DNA of 64,000 bases from contig QHQO01000020.1 of the NCBI GenBank assembly GCA_003221195.1, forward strand, positions 17,977-81,976, read 5' to 3'. The number at the start of each line of letters is the position of its first letter. The stretch's first letter is position 1. Made by a program: the position numbers and the translations under genes. Below the pieces are notes generated by a model, which saw nothing but the letters and a program-made list of their open reading frames with translations, was not told where the DNA came from and made no database searches. Shown here piece after piece: positions 26,083 through 34,491 of the stretch. This DNA comes from Verrucomicrobiota bacterium (GTDB lineage: Bacteria > Verrucomicrobiota > Verrucomicrobiia > Chthoniobacterales > UBA10450).

Positions 26083-27675
26083 ATGAAGGAATACGATTTC
26101 GTGGTGATCGGCAGCGGTATCGCCGGCCTGAGTTTTGCATTGAAAGTGGCAATGCACGGCTCGGTGGCTGTGATGACGAAACGCAAAGGCTCCGACACAA
26201 ACACCGCTTGGGCGCAAGGCGGGATCGCCTGTGTGACGAGCGATGAAGATTCGTTTGAATTGCACGTGCATGACACGCTTGAAGCGGGAGCGGGTCTGTG
26301 TGATGAAGGAGTCGTACGCACGATTGTGACTGAGGGTCCGGAGCGTATCCGCGAGCTGACTGAGCTCGGTCTGCAGTTCGATGAACGCGAGATTTCGGGA
26401 CATCGCGAGCTTGATCTTGGCAAAGAGGGCGGTCATTCCAAGCGCCGGGTTCTGCACGTGCAAGACGTAACCGGGAAACAAATCGAAAACACCTTGTTGC
26501 GTGAACTGGGCCGACAATCTCATGTCCAGCTATTAGAAAATCACATGGCCGTGGATCTAATCACGGCAGCAAAGCTCGGGTTCGCGGCAGAAGATCGCTG
26601 TCTTGGTGTCTATGTCCTGGATGAAAAAACCGGAGAGGTAGAAACTATCCGTTCAGATCGGATCGTGCTTGCCACAGGCGGTTGCGGCAAAGTTTATCTG
26701 TACACGACGAATCCGGACGTTGCGACCGGTGACGGTGTGGCGATGGCATGGCGTGCGGGCGTAGAGATTGCAAACATGGAGTTCATCCAGTTTCATCCCA
26801 CCTGTCTTTTTCATCCACAGGCAAAATCGTTTCTCATTTCGGAGGCGGTACGCGGTGAAGGCGGAATCTTGCGCAATAACCGCGGCGAAGATTTCATGAA
26901 GCGCTACGACTCGCGCGGTTCGCTAGCGCCGCGCGATATTGTAGCACGCGCAATTGACGCGGAGATCAAGCGCTCAGGGGCCAAGTGCGTATTCTTGGAT
27001 ATCACGCATAGATCGCCGGAATTCGTTCAAGAGCGTTTCCCGCACATTTATCAGACATGTCTGCGGTTCGGGATCGATATGTCGAAGCAGGCGATTCCGG
27101 TAGTACCCGCTGCGCATTATCAATGCGGGGGAATCAAAACGAACGTGAATGGCGTGACGAGTATGCCGGGACTGTATGCGATTGGGGAGGTCGCGTGTAC
27201 TGGATTGCACGGAGCCAATCGGCTCGCGAGCAACTCGCTATTGGAAGGCCTGGTAGTGACGCATCGGGCCGCAATCACAGCCGTTCGGACCCGATCGGCT
27301 TCGAAACAAAAGATTCCGTTGCCGGAATGGAAATCGGGAAATGTGCAGGACGTCGATGAGTTGGTCGTGATTTATCATAACTGGGATGAGATCAGACGGT
27401 TGATGTGGGATTACGTCGGAATCGTCCGTACGGACAAGCGCCTCCAGCGCGCGAGCGCGCGACTGCGAAACTTGCTGCGCGAAATTCGCGAGTTCTATTG
27501 GAATTTCAAAGTATCCGTTGATCTGTTGGAGTTGCGCAATCTCGCAGCTGTCGCCTCTTTGATTGTTGATTCGGCGTTATATCGCAAAGAGAGTCGCGGG
27601 CTTCATTACACGCTGGATTATCCAGCGACGGACGATTTTCGATTCAAACGAGACACGGTGCTGAGCCGCGGCTAA
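26083..27675 (+). CDS. nadB: L-aspartate oxidase
   Basis: 530 residues. FAD flavoprotein oxidising L-aspartate to iminoaspartate, the first step of NAD synthesis with NadA. Motifs: FAD-binding VIGSGIAGLSFALKVA at the N terminus, NTAWAQGGIACV, HEIGHx-type segment as GHRELDLGKEGGHSKRR (104-120), TGGCGKVYLYTTNP, MEFIQFHPTCL, SEAVRGEGGILRNNRGEDFM with the active-site Arg, and HYQCGGIKTN. The C-terminal helical bundle is complete. The family also contains succinate dehydrogenase flavoproteins, but length and these motifs fit NadB. nadA and nadC are not in the window. Confidence 0.93.
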   Translation: MKEYDFVVIGSGIAGLSFALKVAMHGSVAVMTKRKGSDTNTAWAQGGIACVTSDEDSFELHVHDTLEAGAGLCDEGVVRTIVTEGPERIRELTELGLQFDEREISGHRELDLGKEGGHSKRRVLHVQDVTGKQIENTLLRELGRQSHVQLLENHMAVDLITAAKLGFAAEDRCLGVYVLDEKTGEVETIRSDRIVLATGGCGKVYLYTTNPDVATGDGVAMAWRAGVEIANMEFIQFHPTCLFHPQAKSFLISEAVRGEGGILRNNRGEDFMKRYDSRGSLAPRDIVARAIDAEIKRSGAKCVFLDITHRSPEFVQERFPHIYQTCLRFGIDMSKQAIPVVPAAHYQCGGIKTNVNGVTSMPGLYAIGEVACTGLHGANRLASNSLLEGLVVTHRAAITAVRTRSASKQKIPLPEWKSGNVQDVDELVVIYHNWDEIRRLMWDYVGIVRTDKRLQRASARLRNLLREIREFYWNFKVSVDLLELRNLAAVASLIVDSALYRKESRGLHYTLDYPATDDFRFKRDTVLSRG

Positions 27676-27821
27676 TCTGTAGTTGGAATCGTCGATGCCG
27701 GTTTTTCTGAATTAAGCGCCTCGCCCGCGTGCTGGGATCATACAACATCATTGGCGTGTCGGATCCGAATTTCGGCTTGCCTAAGCGTTGGGAATCGGGT
27801 AGAGGGTGGCGGCGTTTGCTA

Positions 27822-28655
27822 ATGAGGAGACTTCTTGCGGCTTGTTTGAGTCTGGGGATTGCTTGCGCGGCTAAAGCCGATGAACAATCCACTTCCCCCT
27901 ATGCGACGGCGGCCGACTTTGCGAAGTACGCAATGAAGCTGCGGGAGCAGGCGCTGCTCAAAGTAGAACCGCAGGTCTTTATCCCGACCAGCTCGCGTCC
28001 TGCGGTGCAGCGTTATCCTTGGAAGACCAATATCGTGACCACGGTATTCTGGGTCGGGGAACAAGCGGGAGGCAATAACCCCGTCCCGAACTACAGAAGT
28101 TCATGGGACGCGAACTGGACGAACAACTACGGCGGCTTCGACAATCCAGATTCGTCGGCGCGACGAAGCTACATTCCGATTGCATTCATACCGCGACAAA
28201 ATCCCTTCTACTGTGCCTTGCCGTACAACGATGTGACGCACGGTCAGTTCAAGCCGGAAGCGCCACTGGTGATTCCCTGGTTTAAGCAAGCCTACACGGG
28301 ACCGGGACAGTCAGTCTGCTGGCACCGATGGCTCGCCATTCGCAAGGGCAATCGCACCTGTTATGCCCAATGGGAGGACTGCGGCCCGTTTCGCACAGAC
28401 CATTTTCAGTACGTCTTTGGAAATGAGCGTCCCAAACCAAACCTGAATCACGGTGCTGGGCTGGATGTTTCACCGGCCGTGCGCGATTACCTGGGACTGG
28501 CGCCAACCGACGTGACCGATTGGCAATTCGTCGAAGTTCGTGACGTGCCATCGGGGCCGTGGCGGAGCTACGGCGAAAATAACCACTTTGTCATCGCGCG
28601 TCGTCAGAACGAGCAGCGGATGGCAGACCGCGGCCTTGGCGCCGCGAAGAAGTAG
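27822..28655 (+). CDS. Secreted protein, possibly double-psi beta-barrel-like
   Basis: 277 residues from the ATG at 27822, which opens a signal peptide (MRRLLAACLSLGIACAAKA); the frame extends to 27729 without signal-like sequence. The mature protein has a helical head followed by an aromatic-rich middle (SWDANWTNNYGGFDN). The C-terminal third contains CYAQWEDCGPF, then GAGLDVSPAVRDYLGL and DWQFVEV, which recalls the DxGPF...DLS pattern of RlpA-type double-psi barrels. Four cysteines could form disulfides. I do not recognise a named family, and the DPBB similarity is a pattern-level inference. Convergent with the polysaccharide deacetylase gene, with 17 bp between stops. Confidence 0.6.
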   Translation: MRRLLAACLSLGIACAAKADEQSTSPYATAADFAKYAMKLREQALLKVEPQVFIPTSSRPAVQRYPWKTNIVTTVFWVGEQAGGNNPVPNYRSSWDANWTNNYGGFDNPDSSARRSYIPIAFIPRQNPFYCALPYNDVTHGQFKPEAPLVIPWFKQAYTGPGQSVCWHRWLAIRKGNRTCYAQWEDCGPFRTDHFQYVFGNERPKPNLNHGAGLDVSPAVRDYLGLAPTDVTDWQFVEVRDVPSGPWRSYGENNHFVIARRQNEQRMADRGLGAAKK

Positions 28656-28672
28656 GCGTATTAAACGAAAGT

Positions 28673-29503
28673 CTAACCGCCTGGCGAAGACGCTGGCGAG
28701 GGAGTCGGAGAAGGGGATTCAGTAGCGCTCGCTGGAACAGTTCCGCCCGGCTGCGGACTCGGATGGGAGGGTCGAGCCGCCGCCATGCGAATCAATTCCG
28801 ATACCGTGACGAATTTGAACCCTTTTGTCTCGAGCTCATCGAAAGTGGAAGGCATTGCTTCGATCGTCCCCGGGTGAATGTCGTGAGATAAAACGATCGA
28901 GCCGGGCCGCGTCTCCTTAAGAATGCGAGCGCGGACCACAGCCGGGCCGGGCCGTTTCCAGTCATATGGATCGACATCCCAAAGAATGATGTCGTAACCG
29001 AATTCATCGTGAATCCAGCGTTTCTCGCGGGCCGTGATCGATCCATAAGGCGGCCGCAGCAACGTGGGCCGCTTGCCCGTGGCGTTCTTAATTGCATCAT
29101 CGGTTTGTTGTAGTTGGCGGCGGACGTTTTCGTCCGACATCTTACCAAAATTGGGATGCGACCAACTATGGTTCGCAATTTCATGACCTTCCTGCGCCGC
29201 CCGCGCAACGATCTCAGGATGTTCCGCGACGTTTTCGCCGATCACGAAGAACGTTGCCTTGATGTGGTGCGCAGCCAGCAAATCGAGTAATTTTGGGGTC
29301 AGCGTCGCGCTCGGTCCGTCGTCAAAGGTCATCGCGATATAGGGCCCATCGACATGGACCGAGTTGAATGTAATGCCCGGTTCCTCCGGCGTGGCTCGAG
29401 TCTCTCGCGTTGCACTTCGCTTTGCTGGCGTGGGTTCCGCTTCAAGCCCAAGGCTGAAGCTTAATATGGCGAAACAAAAGAACAGCAAACGATAAGCGGA
29501 CAT
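28673..29503 (-). CDS. Secreted polysaccharide deacetylase (carbohydrate esterase 4)
   Basis: 276 residues with a signal peptide ending near LGLEA. NodB homology domain at about 50-235 with all five CE4 motifs: AMTFDDGPSAT (catalytic base and metal Asp), NHSWSHPNFG (two metal His), RPPYGS, DVDPYDWKRPG, and VLSHDIHP (catalytic His). Removes N-acetyl groups from peptidoglycan, chitin or an exopolysaccharide. The last 40 residues are a Pro/Ser/Thr-rich tail that could span the envelope or be a leftover linker. Stand-alone gene on its strand. Confidence 0.92.
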   Translation of the reverse strand: MSAYRLLFFCFAILSFSLGLEAEPTPAKRSATRETRATPEEPGITFNSVHVDGPYIAMTFDDGPSATLTPKLLDLLAAHHIKATFFVIGENVAEHPEIVARAAQEGHEIANHSWSHPNFGKMSDENVRRQLQQTDDAIKNATGKRPTLLRPPYGSITAREKRWIHDEFGYDIILWDVDPYDWKRPGPAVVRARILKETRPGSIVLSHDIHPGTIEAMPSTFDELETKGFKFVTVSELIRMAAARPSHPSPQPGGTVPASATESPSPTPSPASSPGG

Positions 29504-29629
29504 AAGTAGGAGCTTGGCGAAGGTGAACGCGTATCTGGCAGAGGCTAACAGTTACGCAAGGCGCTGCTCCCTCCCTTGCACGAGAGCGAAAACCCGCCGA
29601 TTTTATTTGCGGCAGAAAACAAGGCCCAT

Positions 29630-30082
29630 TCAGCCTTTCCGCAATTTCTGTAGTTGCGCGATAAACGCCGCGGGACCGTCGGGAAAGTAACCGTCATACC
29701 GCCAAAGCTTTTGTCCGTCGGCGCTGAGCACTACAATAGTCGGAAACCCCACAATCTCATACTGCTGCGCAAGTTCGCGATTCTGCTTTCTTAGTTCGGG
29801 GGTCTGCGGTTTGGCACGCGGGAAATCCAGTTCTACAATGACCAGATTATTCCGCGCATAGTCCTTAAACTCCGGCTGTAACAGGATCTCTTTGTCAAAC
29901 TTTTTGCACCAGCCGCACCAATCTGAGCCGGTAAAATCGAGCAACAGAAATTTGTTACCAGCCTTAGCTTCTTGCTGCGCTTTCTTGTAATCAGTGAGCG
30001 AGTCAGACTCCGCGCGGGCGAACGGCCCGGAGATAAAAATAAAGGCCGCAACCGCGAAAAGAAAAAAACGATAGGTTTTCAC
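29630..30082 (-). CDS. Periplasmic thioredoxin-like protein (WCGWC)
   Basis: 150 residues with a signal peptide (hydrophobic FFLFAVAAFIFISGPFARA). A thioredoxin fold follows: LLLDFTGSDWCGWCKKFDKE with the CGWC redox centre near residue 57, and GFPTIVVLSADGQ with the cis-Pro. The form is typical of DUF953/thioredoxin_7-like proteins. Probably reduces or isomerises periplasmic disulfides. The start is GTG at 30082; the nearby ATG is out of frame. The gene lies 128 bp downstream of the SWIB gene on the same strand, beyond a hairpin terminator. Confidence 0.88.
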   Translation of the reverse strand: MKTYRFFLFAVAAFIFISGPFARAESDSLTDYKKAQQEAKAGNKFLLLDFTGSDWCGWCKKFDKEILLQPEFKDYARNNLVIVELDFPRAKPQTPELRKQNRELAQQYEIVGFPTIVVLSADGQKLWRYDGYFPDGPAAFIAQLQKLRKG

Positions 30083-30168
30083 GTCACCATCTTCGGTGGA
30101 AATACTGCCTGACGCAAGAGCCCCGAAAGGATTCGGAACCAGCGCAGCAACTTATTTTCACTCCGCAA

Positions 30169-30196
30169 ATAGCCCGGCGAACGAACGCCGGGCTAT
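30169..30196 (-). terminator. Hairpin terminator after the SWIB gene
   Basis: Perfect 11-bp stem ATAGCCCGGCG / CGCCGGGCTAT around a 6-nt loop, 14 bp past the SWIB stop on the minus strand. There is no long T run, so it may rely on Rho or act as an mRNA 3' stabiliser. Confidence 0.6.
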
Positions 30197-30210
30197 CGAC
30201 GGTTTGGGAT

Positions 30211-30492
30211 CTACCGCAGATGCTTCGAGACGAGTTTGGTCATCTCGAACATACTCACCTGGCCCTTACCATTGAATACAGGCCTGAGTGAGTCGTCGGC
30301 GTTGATCATGGTTCGTTTCTTTTTATCCTGGCAACCGTGCTTCTTGATGTAGTTCCAGAGCTTTTTGGTAAGCTCCGAGCGCGGTAGCGGCTGCGACCCG
30401 ACAATGGCAGCAAGCTTATCGTCAGGCTGGACCGGTCTCATGAAGGCGGGATTCGGTTTGCGCTTGGAAGTTTTCTTTTTGGTTTTCGGCAT
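30211..30492 (-). CDS. Stand-alone SWIB/MDM2-domain protein
   Basis: 93 residues. A Lys-rich N-terminal tail (PKTKKKTSKRKPNP) precedes one SWIB domain: LAAIVGSQPLPRSELTKKLW, YIKKHGCQDKKKRTMINADD, LRPVFNGKGQVSMFEMTKLV. SWIB is a eukaryotic chromatin-remodelling domain that also occurs as small proteins, or fused to topoisomerase, in Chlamydiae and relatives, where a role in chromatin condensation has been proposed. The basic tail suggests nucleic-acid binding. It is one of several PVC markers in this window. Confidence 0.93.
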   Translation of the reverse strand: MPKTKKKTSKRKPNPAFMRPVQPDDKLAAIVGSQPLPRSELTKKLWNYIKKHGCQDKKKRTMINADDSLRPVFNGKGQVSMFEMTKLVSKHLR

Positions 30493-30552
30493 GGAGGCTG
30501 ATTAACGTTTCGCTGGGGAGAGAGCAACACTAATTTTAAGCAAACGAAAAAT

Positions 30553-31725
30553 TTATTGAGGGGCCATCCGGCGCACCGCCAAAGCCGTCATATCATCAGA
30601 CAAGGCCTCTTTGGGGTTATTTGGCGTTACTTGTTCTAAAATTCCCTTGAGTAATACTTCGGCAGTTGGAGCAGAATGATTCAGCATCTTCTCTAACTGT
30701 TGGGGTGTCACCCGATGGCGTCCATTTTCTGAAGAGCCAAATAAGCCATCGGTATAGAGAAGGAAGGCGTCCCCTGGCTCAAAGTCGAGCGCAGTCTCCA
30801 CAAATTCGGAGCGTTCGACCAGGCCTAACGGAGGCGCGACCGACGCAATCGATTCCGTTGCACCGTTCTGGCGAACGATGAGAAGAGGCGGATGACCTGC
30901 GCCAACCGCGTGCGCGCTTCCCGTTTTGTGATTGATCGCGACACACATCGCTGTCATGAAAGAGCGGCCGCCAAAGATGCTTCGAAAGTCATCGTTGACT
31001 GCTTCCATCACGCTGGCGGGCGCGTTGTGTTCCGCACTGCCATGGTGAAAGAGAAGCTTTGCGAGCGTTGTAAGCAGTGCAGCAGCTGCCCCGTGACCGG
31101 ACCCATCGGCAATCCAGAACAGGATCCGACCATCTTTCATGCACAGCCAACCGTAGATGTCGCCCCCTACCTGGATTACCGGACGGTAAGAAGCTGCAAC
31201 ATCCCATCCGGGAAGCACCAGGGGCTTTTGGGGAATTAACGATTGCTGCGTCAAGCGCGCAGCCGCCAGATCGCGCTCAAGGTCTCGACGCCATCTTTCG
31301 AGTTCGTCATTTTGCCTCTCCAATTGTCGCCTCATGGAACGGAGACGAAGCTGGGTCTCGATTCGCGCACGCAACACTGCTGCATTGACTGGTTTTGTCA
31401 CAAAATCATCTGCGCCAGCTTGCAAACAATTGACTTCGCTTTCCTCGCTGCCGTGCGCAGTCAGCATAATTGTCGGCACCTGCGCAATTGCCTGGTGCTG
31501 ATCCGAGCGAAGCTGTTTTAGCACCTCGGCGCCATTTGCTCCTGGCATGTCGAAGTCGAGCAGCAGAAGGGAAGGCGGCTTGGCGTGAATCATCTCCAAC
31601 GATTCAGCTCCGTCCCCGCACACCTGGCAGTTGTATCCCGCGGACGTCAGCACTTGCGCCAGGATTTTGCGGCTCAAGGCGTCATCATCTACTATCAAGA
31701 TTTCTGCGTGGGTGTTGTTTGCCAT
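30553..31725 (-). CDS. Response regulator with SpoIIE-type PP2C phosphatase output (RsbU-like)
   Basis: 390 residues from the ATG at 31725; the frame extends upstream to 31812 without conserved sequence. Residues 8-125 are a CheY-like receiver: ILIVDDD, phospho-acceptor Asp in LLLLDFDMPG, LTAHGSEE (Thr), and FVTKP (Lys). A coiled coil of about 40 residues (RSMRRQLERQNDELERW) links to a SpoIIE/PP2C phosphatase domain (about 165-388) with SYRPVIQVGGDIYGW, ADGSGHGAAAALL and SDDMTALAV metal-binding motifs. Typically dephosphorylates a STAS anti-anti-sigma protein in a partner switch. A STAS protein and a second phosphatase lie 8 kb away (39604-41571). The cognate histidine kinase is not in the window. 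Confidence 0.92.
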   Translation of the reverse strand: MANNTHAEILIVDDDALSRKILAQVLTSAGYNCQVCGDGAESLEMIHAKPPSLLLLDFDMPGANGAEVLKQLRSDQHQAIAQVPTIMLTAHGSEESEVNCLQAGADDFVTKPVNAAVLRARIETQLRLRSMRRQLERQNDELERWRRDLERDLAAARLTQQSLIPQKPLVLPGWDVAASYRPVIQVGGDIYGWLCMKDGRILFWIADGSGHGAAAALLTTLAKLLFHHGSAEHNAPASVMEAVNDDFRSIFGGRSFMTAMCVAINHKTGSAHAVGAGHPPLLIVRQNGATESIASVAPPLGLVERSEFVETALDFEPGDAFLLYTDGLFGSSENGRHRVTPQQLEKMLNHSAPTAEVLLKGILEQVTPNNPKEALSDDMTALAVRRMAPQ

Positions 31726-31877
31726 CGATATCTCTATCTTGGATTCGGATGGAAAGCGGACTGTCATTGTATCCGGACGAGTTTTTGCAAAAGCACCGCC
31801 GAGCGTGAACAAAAAAGAGATTTAATGATTGGCAACGACTGAGACTGTGGATACGATTGTTGCAGTATTTTCCATTT

Positions 31878-32273
31878 ATGAAATTCTCATTGTCGCTTGC
31901 TCTGTTCACAGCCTTCGTTGTCGCCTCATGCAGTGAAGAGCCGCAGCCACCACCCTCCCGACATCGGGCTGCGAGCTATGCCCCCGGTCAGCCCGACCAG
32001 TACCCGCCACCGCAACAGCCGTTCAATCCAAATGGTCCCGCTCAACCTACAGGCACTCCGCCCGCGGAAACCGCAGCAGCTTCACCTCCTCCAACAGCAG
32101 CCGCGCCAACGAAGATCGCAAAGGGAGATTATCCGTACGGAATTCCTGTGCCTGGCAAGCCTCATCTGGTAGAGAGTCCCTATTCACCTGGCAAATATAT
32201 CGATGTGGAAGGCTTTCCTCCGGGGACGGAGGTAAAGGATCCGTACACGGATAAGATTTTTCTTGTTCCGTGA
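31878..32273 (+). CDS. Putative lipoprotein with a C-terminal PGKP...KDPYTDKIF motif
   Basis: 131 residues from the ATG at 31878 (upstream in-frame codons to 31857 look non-coding). Lipoprotein signal peptide ending VVASC, with Cys18 as the lipidation site. A long Pro/Gln/Ala-rich disordered linker spans about 20-85. The C-terminal 45 residues, from YGIPVPGKPHLVESPYSPGK to DKIFLVP, closely match the end of the lipoprotein at 9564-10088 while the linkers do not align. The conserved C terminus with a variable tether points to a small envelope module. Divergent from the response-regulator phosphatase gene. Confidence 0.75.
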   Translation: MKFSLSLALFTAFVVASCSEEPQPPPSRHRAASYAPGQPDQYPPPQQPFNPNGPAQPTGTPPAETAAASPPPTAAAPTKIAKGDYPYGIPVPGKPHLVESPYSPGKYIDVEGFPPGTEVKDPYTDKIFLVP

Positions 32274-32397
32274 CGGGTTGCTTTTGAGGGTGTTCAAGGC
32301 TGATGCTGGATGCTGATATTGGGTGCCGATTGTCGCAGCGTCTGTCTTTTTGTCGAGCATCCCGTATTGAGTATTCACTAACGGTTTCTTCTTATCT

Positions 32398-33753
32398 ATG
32401 GAGTTGCGAGTAAAACGGGCACCTCGAATTGACATCGAGATCACCGTGCCGGGCGATAAGAGTATCTCGCATCGCGCGGTAATCATCGCTGCCTTGTCGA
32501 ATGGAGTGTGCACTCTTCATGGGTTTCTTCCGAGCGAAGATTGTATGCACACAGTGAATGCGCTGCGCGCACTCGGCATTAAGATCGAACAACCTGATCC
32601 GACCACGCTAATCGTGCACGGGAAAAGGCGGGTTCTCACGCCGCCCAAAAGCGAAATCAATTGCGGCAATTCCGGCACCACCATGCGCCTTCTCGCCGGG
32701 TTGCTTGCCGGGCAGACCTTTGAAAGTCGCCTTGTCGCGGACGCCGGGCTGTCAAAACGTCCGATGGAGCGAGTCATTGCGCCGCTTCATCAAATGGGTG
32801 CAAATATTGTCGCGGAAGGTCCGGAAGATACGCCACCGCTGCGCATTCAGGGCGGTTCCTTGCGTGGGATTCGTTATCGAACGCCTATCGCGAGCGCACA
32901 GGTGAAAGGCGCACTGCTACTGGCCGGCCTCTTTGCCAAGGGCAAGACCACCGTAATCGAGCCAGCCCCAACTCGGAATCATCTGGAAATGATGTTTGAT
33001 TATTTCCTGGTCCGAATAGCGGTGGACGGGAGTGGCAGCGTCACTGTATTTGGCGACCAGGTCCCAGAGTCCCGCGACTTTGCCATTCCAGGCGACATCT
33101 CTTCCGCGGCCTTTTGGCTGGTTGCCGCTGCGGCTCAACGACGAGGTCATCTACTCATTCGCGATCTTGGCCTGAACCACACGCGAACGGCGTTACTCGG
33201 TGTTTTGCTTCGAATGGGTGCGCAAGTGCGCGAAGCGATTGAAGAAACCGATCAAGTTGAACCGCGTGGAATTGTCGAAGTCACCGGTTTGCCGCTTAAG
33301 GGTACTGTCATTCAGGGTAAAGAAGTACCGCAGCTTATCGATGAACTGCCGATCCTTGCAGTCGCAGGCGCTCTTGCGGACGGCAAGACGATTATTCGGC
33401 ACGCGGAAGAGTTGCGCGTAAAAGAAAGCGATCGGATCGCTGCAATCGCGCACAATCTGCGTGCCATGGGAGCACAGGTAGCGGAAATGAACGATGGCCT
33501 GGAGATCCTTGGTCCGGCGCCGCTGCATGGGGCCCGTGTGCCAAGCTTTGGCGACCATCGTATTGCGATGGCGTTTGCCATAGCCGGCCTATTCGCTGAT
33601 GGCGAAACTATTGTTCAGGAAGCCGAATGTATTCGTGAATCTTATCCTGGCTTTGAAACCGTGCTTGAAGAGTTCACAAATTCAAAACGGATGCAGATCA
33701 GCACGCCAGTGATTGGTTCACTGACTCCTGGTCCGGTCGAGGAAGGAGCATGA
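32398..33753 (+). CDS. aroA: 3-phosphoshikimate 1-carboxyvinyltransferase (EPSP synthase)
   Basis: 451 residues. Transfers enolpyruvyl from PEP to shikimate-3-phosphate, step six of the shikimate pathway. Motifs: VPGDKSISHRAVIIAAL with the Lys that binds PEP, NCGNSGTTMRLLAGLLAG, PISSAQVKGALLLAG-type segment, DISSAAFWLVAAA, and the C-terminal HAEELRVKESDRIAA with GDHRIAMAFA. It is followed by cmk and a plsC-like gene, a gene order common in bacteria. The 18 or so residues past the conserved end are extra and unremarkable. In-frame ATG at 32398 opens the conserved N terminus. Confidence 0.96.
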   Translation: MELRVKRAPRIDIEITVPGDKSISHRAVIIAALSNGVCTLHGFLPSEDCMHTVNALRALGIKIEQPDPTTLIVHGKRRVLTPPKSEINCGNSGTTMRLLAGLLAGQTFESRLVADAGLSKRPMERVIAPLHQMGANIVAEGPEDTPPLRIQGGSLRGIRYRTPIASAQVKGALLLAGLFAKGKTTVIEPAPTRNHLEMMFDYFLVRIAVDGSGSVTVFGDQVPESRDFAIPGDISSAAFWLVAAAAQRRGHLLIRDLGLNHTRTALLGVLLRMGAQVREAIEETDQVEPRGIVEVTGLPLKGTVIQGKEVPQLIDELPILAVAGALADGKTIIRHAEELRVKESDRIAAIAHNLRAMGAQVAEMNDGLEILGPAPLHGARVPSFGDHRIAMAFAIAGLFADGETIVQEAECIRESYPGFETVLEEFTNSKRMQISTPVIGSLTPGPVEEGA

Positions 33754-33830
33754 TCCCCTGAAGTATCTGGGGGCCGCATGTACATCACTGGACGCTTGCC
33801 CTGCATCTTTCAGGCGCGCTAATTTCCGGG

Positions 33831-34484
33831 ATGCGGGAACAGTTTCATCGGGTAATTGCCATCGACGGCCCGGCGGCTTCTGGAAAAAGCAGTGTCGCAC
33901 GAGGGCTCGCTCGGCGACTGGGATTTGTCTACGTTAATTCTGGGGCGATTTATCGAGCAATCACCTGGCGCATCCTTCAGAAGAAAATCCACCCGGAGGA
34001 AAACGAGCGTATCGCTGACGCCCTTCAGACAGCCGCCATCACATGTTGCCTGCAAGACAATGAGTCGCGCATTTTGATTGACGACGTGGATCCCGGGGAG
34101 CGTTTGCGTGATGATTGTGTAAACGAAAACGTTGCGGGCGTCAGTCAGTTCCCGGTGGTTCGCCAGATTGTCGCGAAGAAACTGCACGAGCACGCACAAA
34201 GCCACGATCTGATCGTGGAAGGCCGGGATATTGGTTCGGTCGTTTTTCCCGACACGCCGTACAAATTCTACCTTAATGCTTCGCCTGAAGTGCGTCTCCA
34301 GCGTCGTGCCGCACAAGGGGGACGCGACGAAATCACGATACGTGATCGCGCTGATTCTTCGCGCCCCGTCTCACCTCTCGTCATCGCGAAAGACGCGCAT
34401 ATCATCGACACGTCACATCTTACAATTCAGGAGGTCATCAACGAGATCGTTGGCGTACTCGAGAAAATGGGCCTGCGGACTTAG
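33831..34484 (+). CDS. cmk: Cytidylate kinase
   Basis: 217 residues. Phosphorylates CMP and dCMP with ATP. P-loop IDGPAASGKSS at residues 8-18, the CMP-binding FVYVNSGAIYRAITWR, the GRDIGSVVFPDTPYKFYLNA block and a LID region with RLQRRAAQGG. Length is typical. Sits between aroA (77 bp) and a plsC-like gene (7 bp), consistent with one transcript. Confidence 0.95.
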   Translation: MREQFHRVIAIDGPAASGKSSVARGLARRLGFVYVNSGAIYRAITWRILQKKIHPEENERIADALQTAAITCCLQDNESRILIDDVDPGERLRDDCVNENVAGVSQFPVVRQIVAKKLHEHAQSHDLIVEGRDIGSVVFPDTPYKFYLNASPEVRLQRRAAQGGRDEITIRDRADSSRPVSPLVIAKDAHIIDTSHLTIQEVINEIVGVLEKMGLRT

Positions 34485-34491
34485 CGATTAA

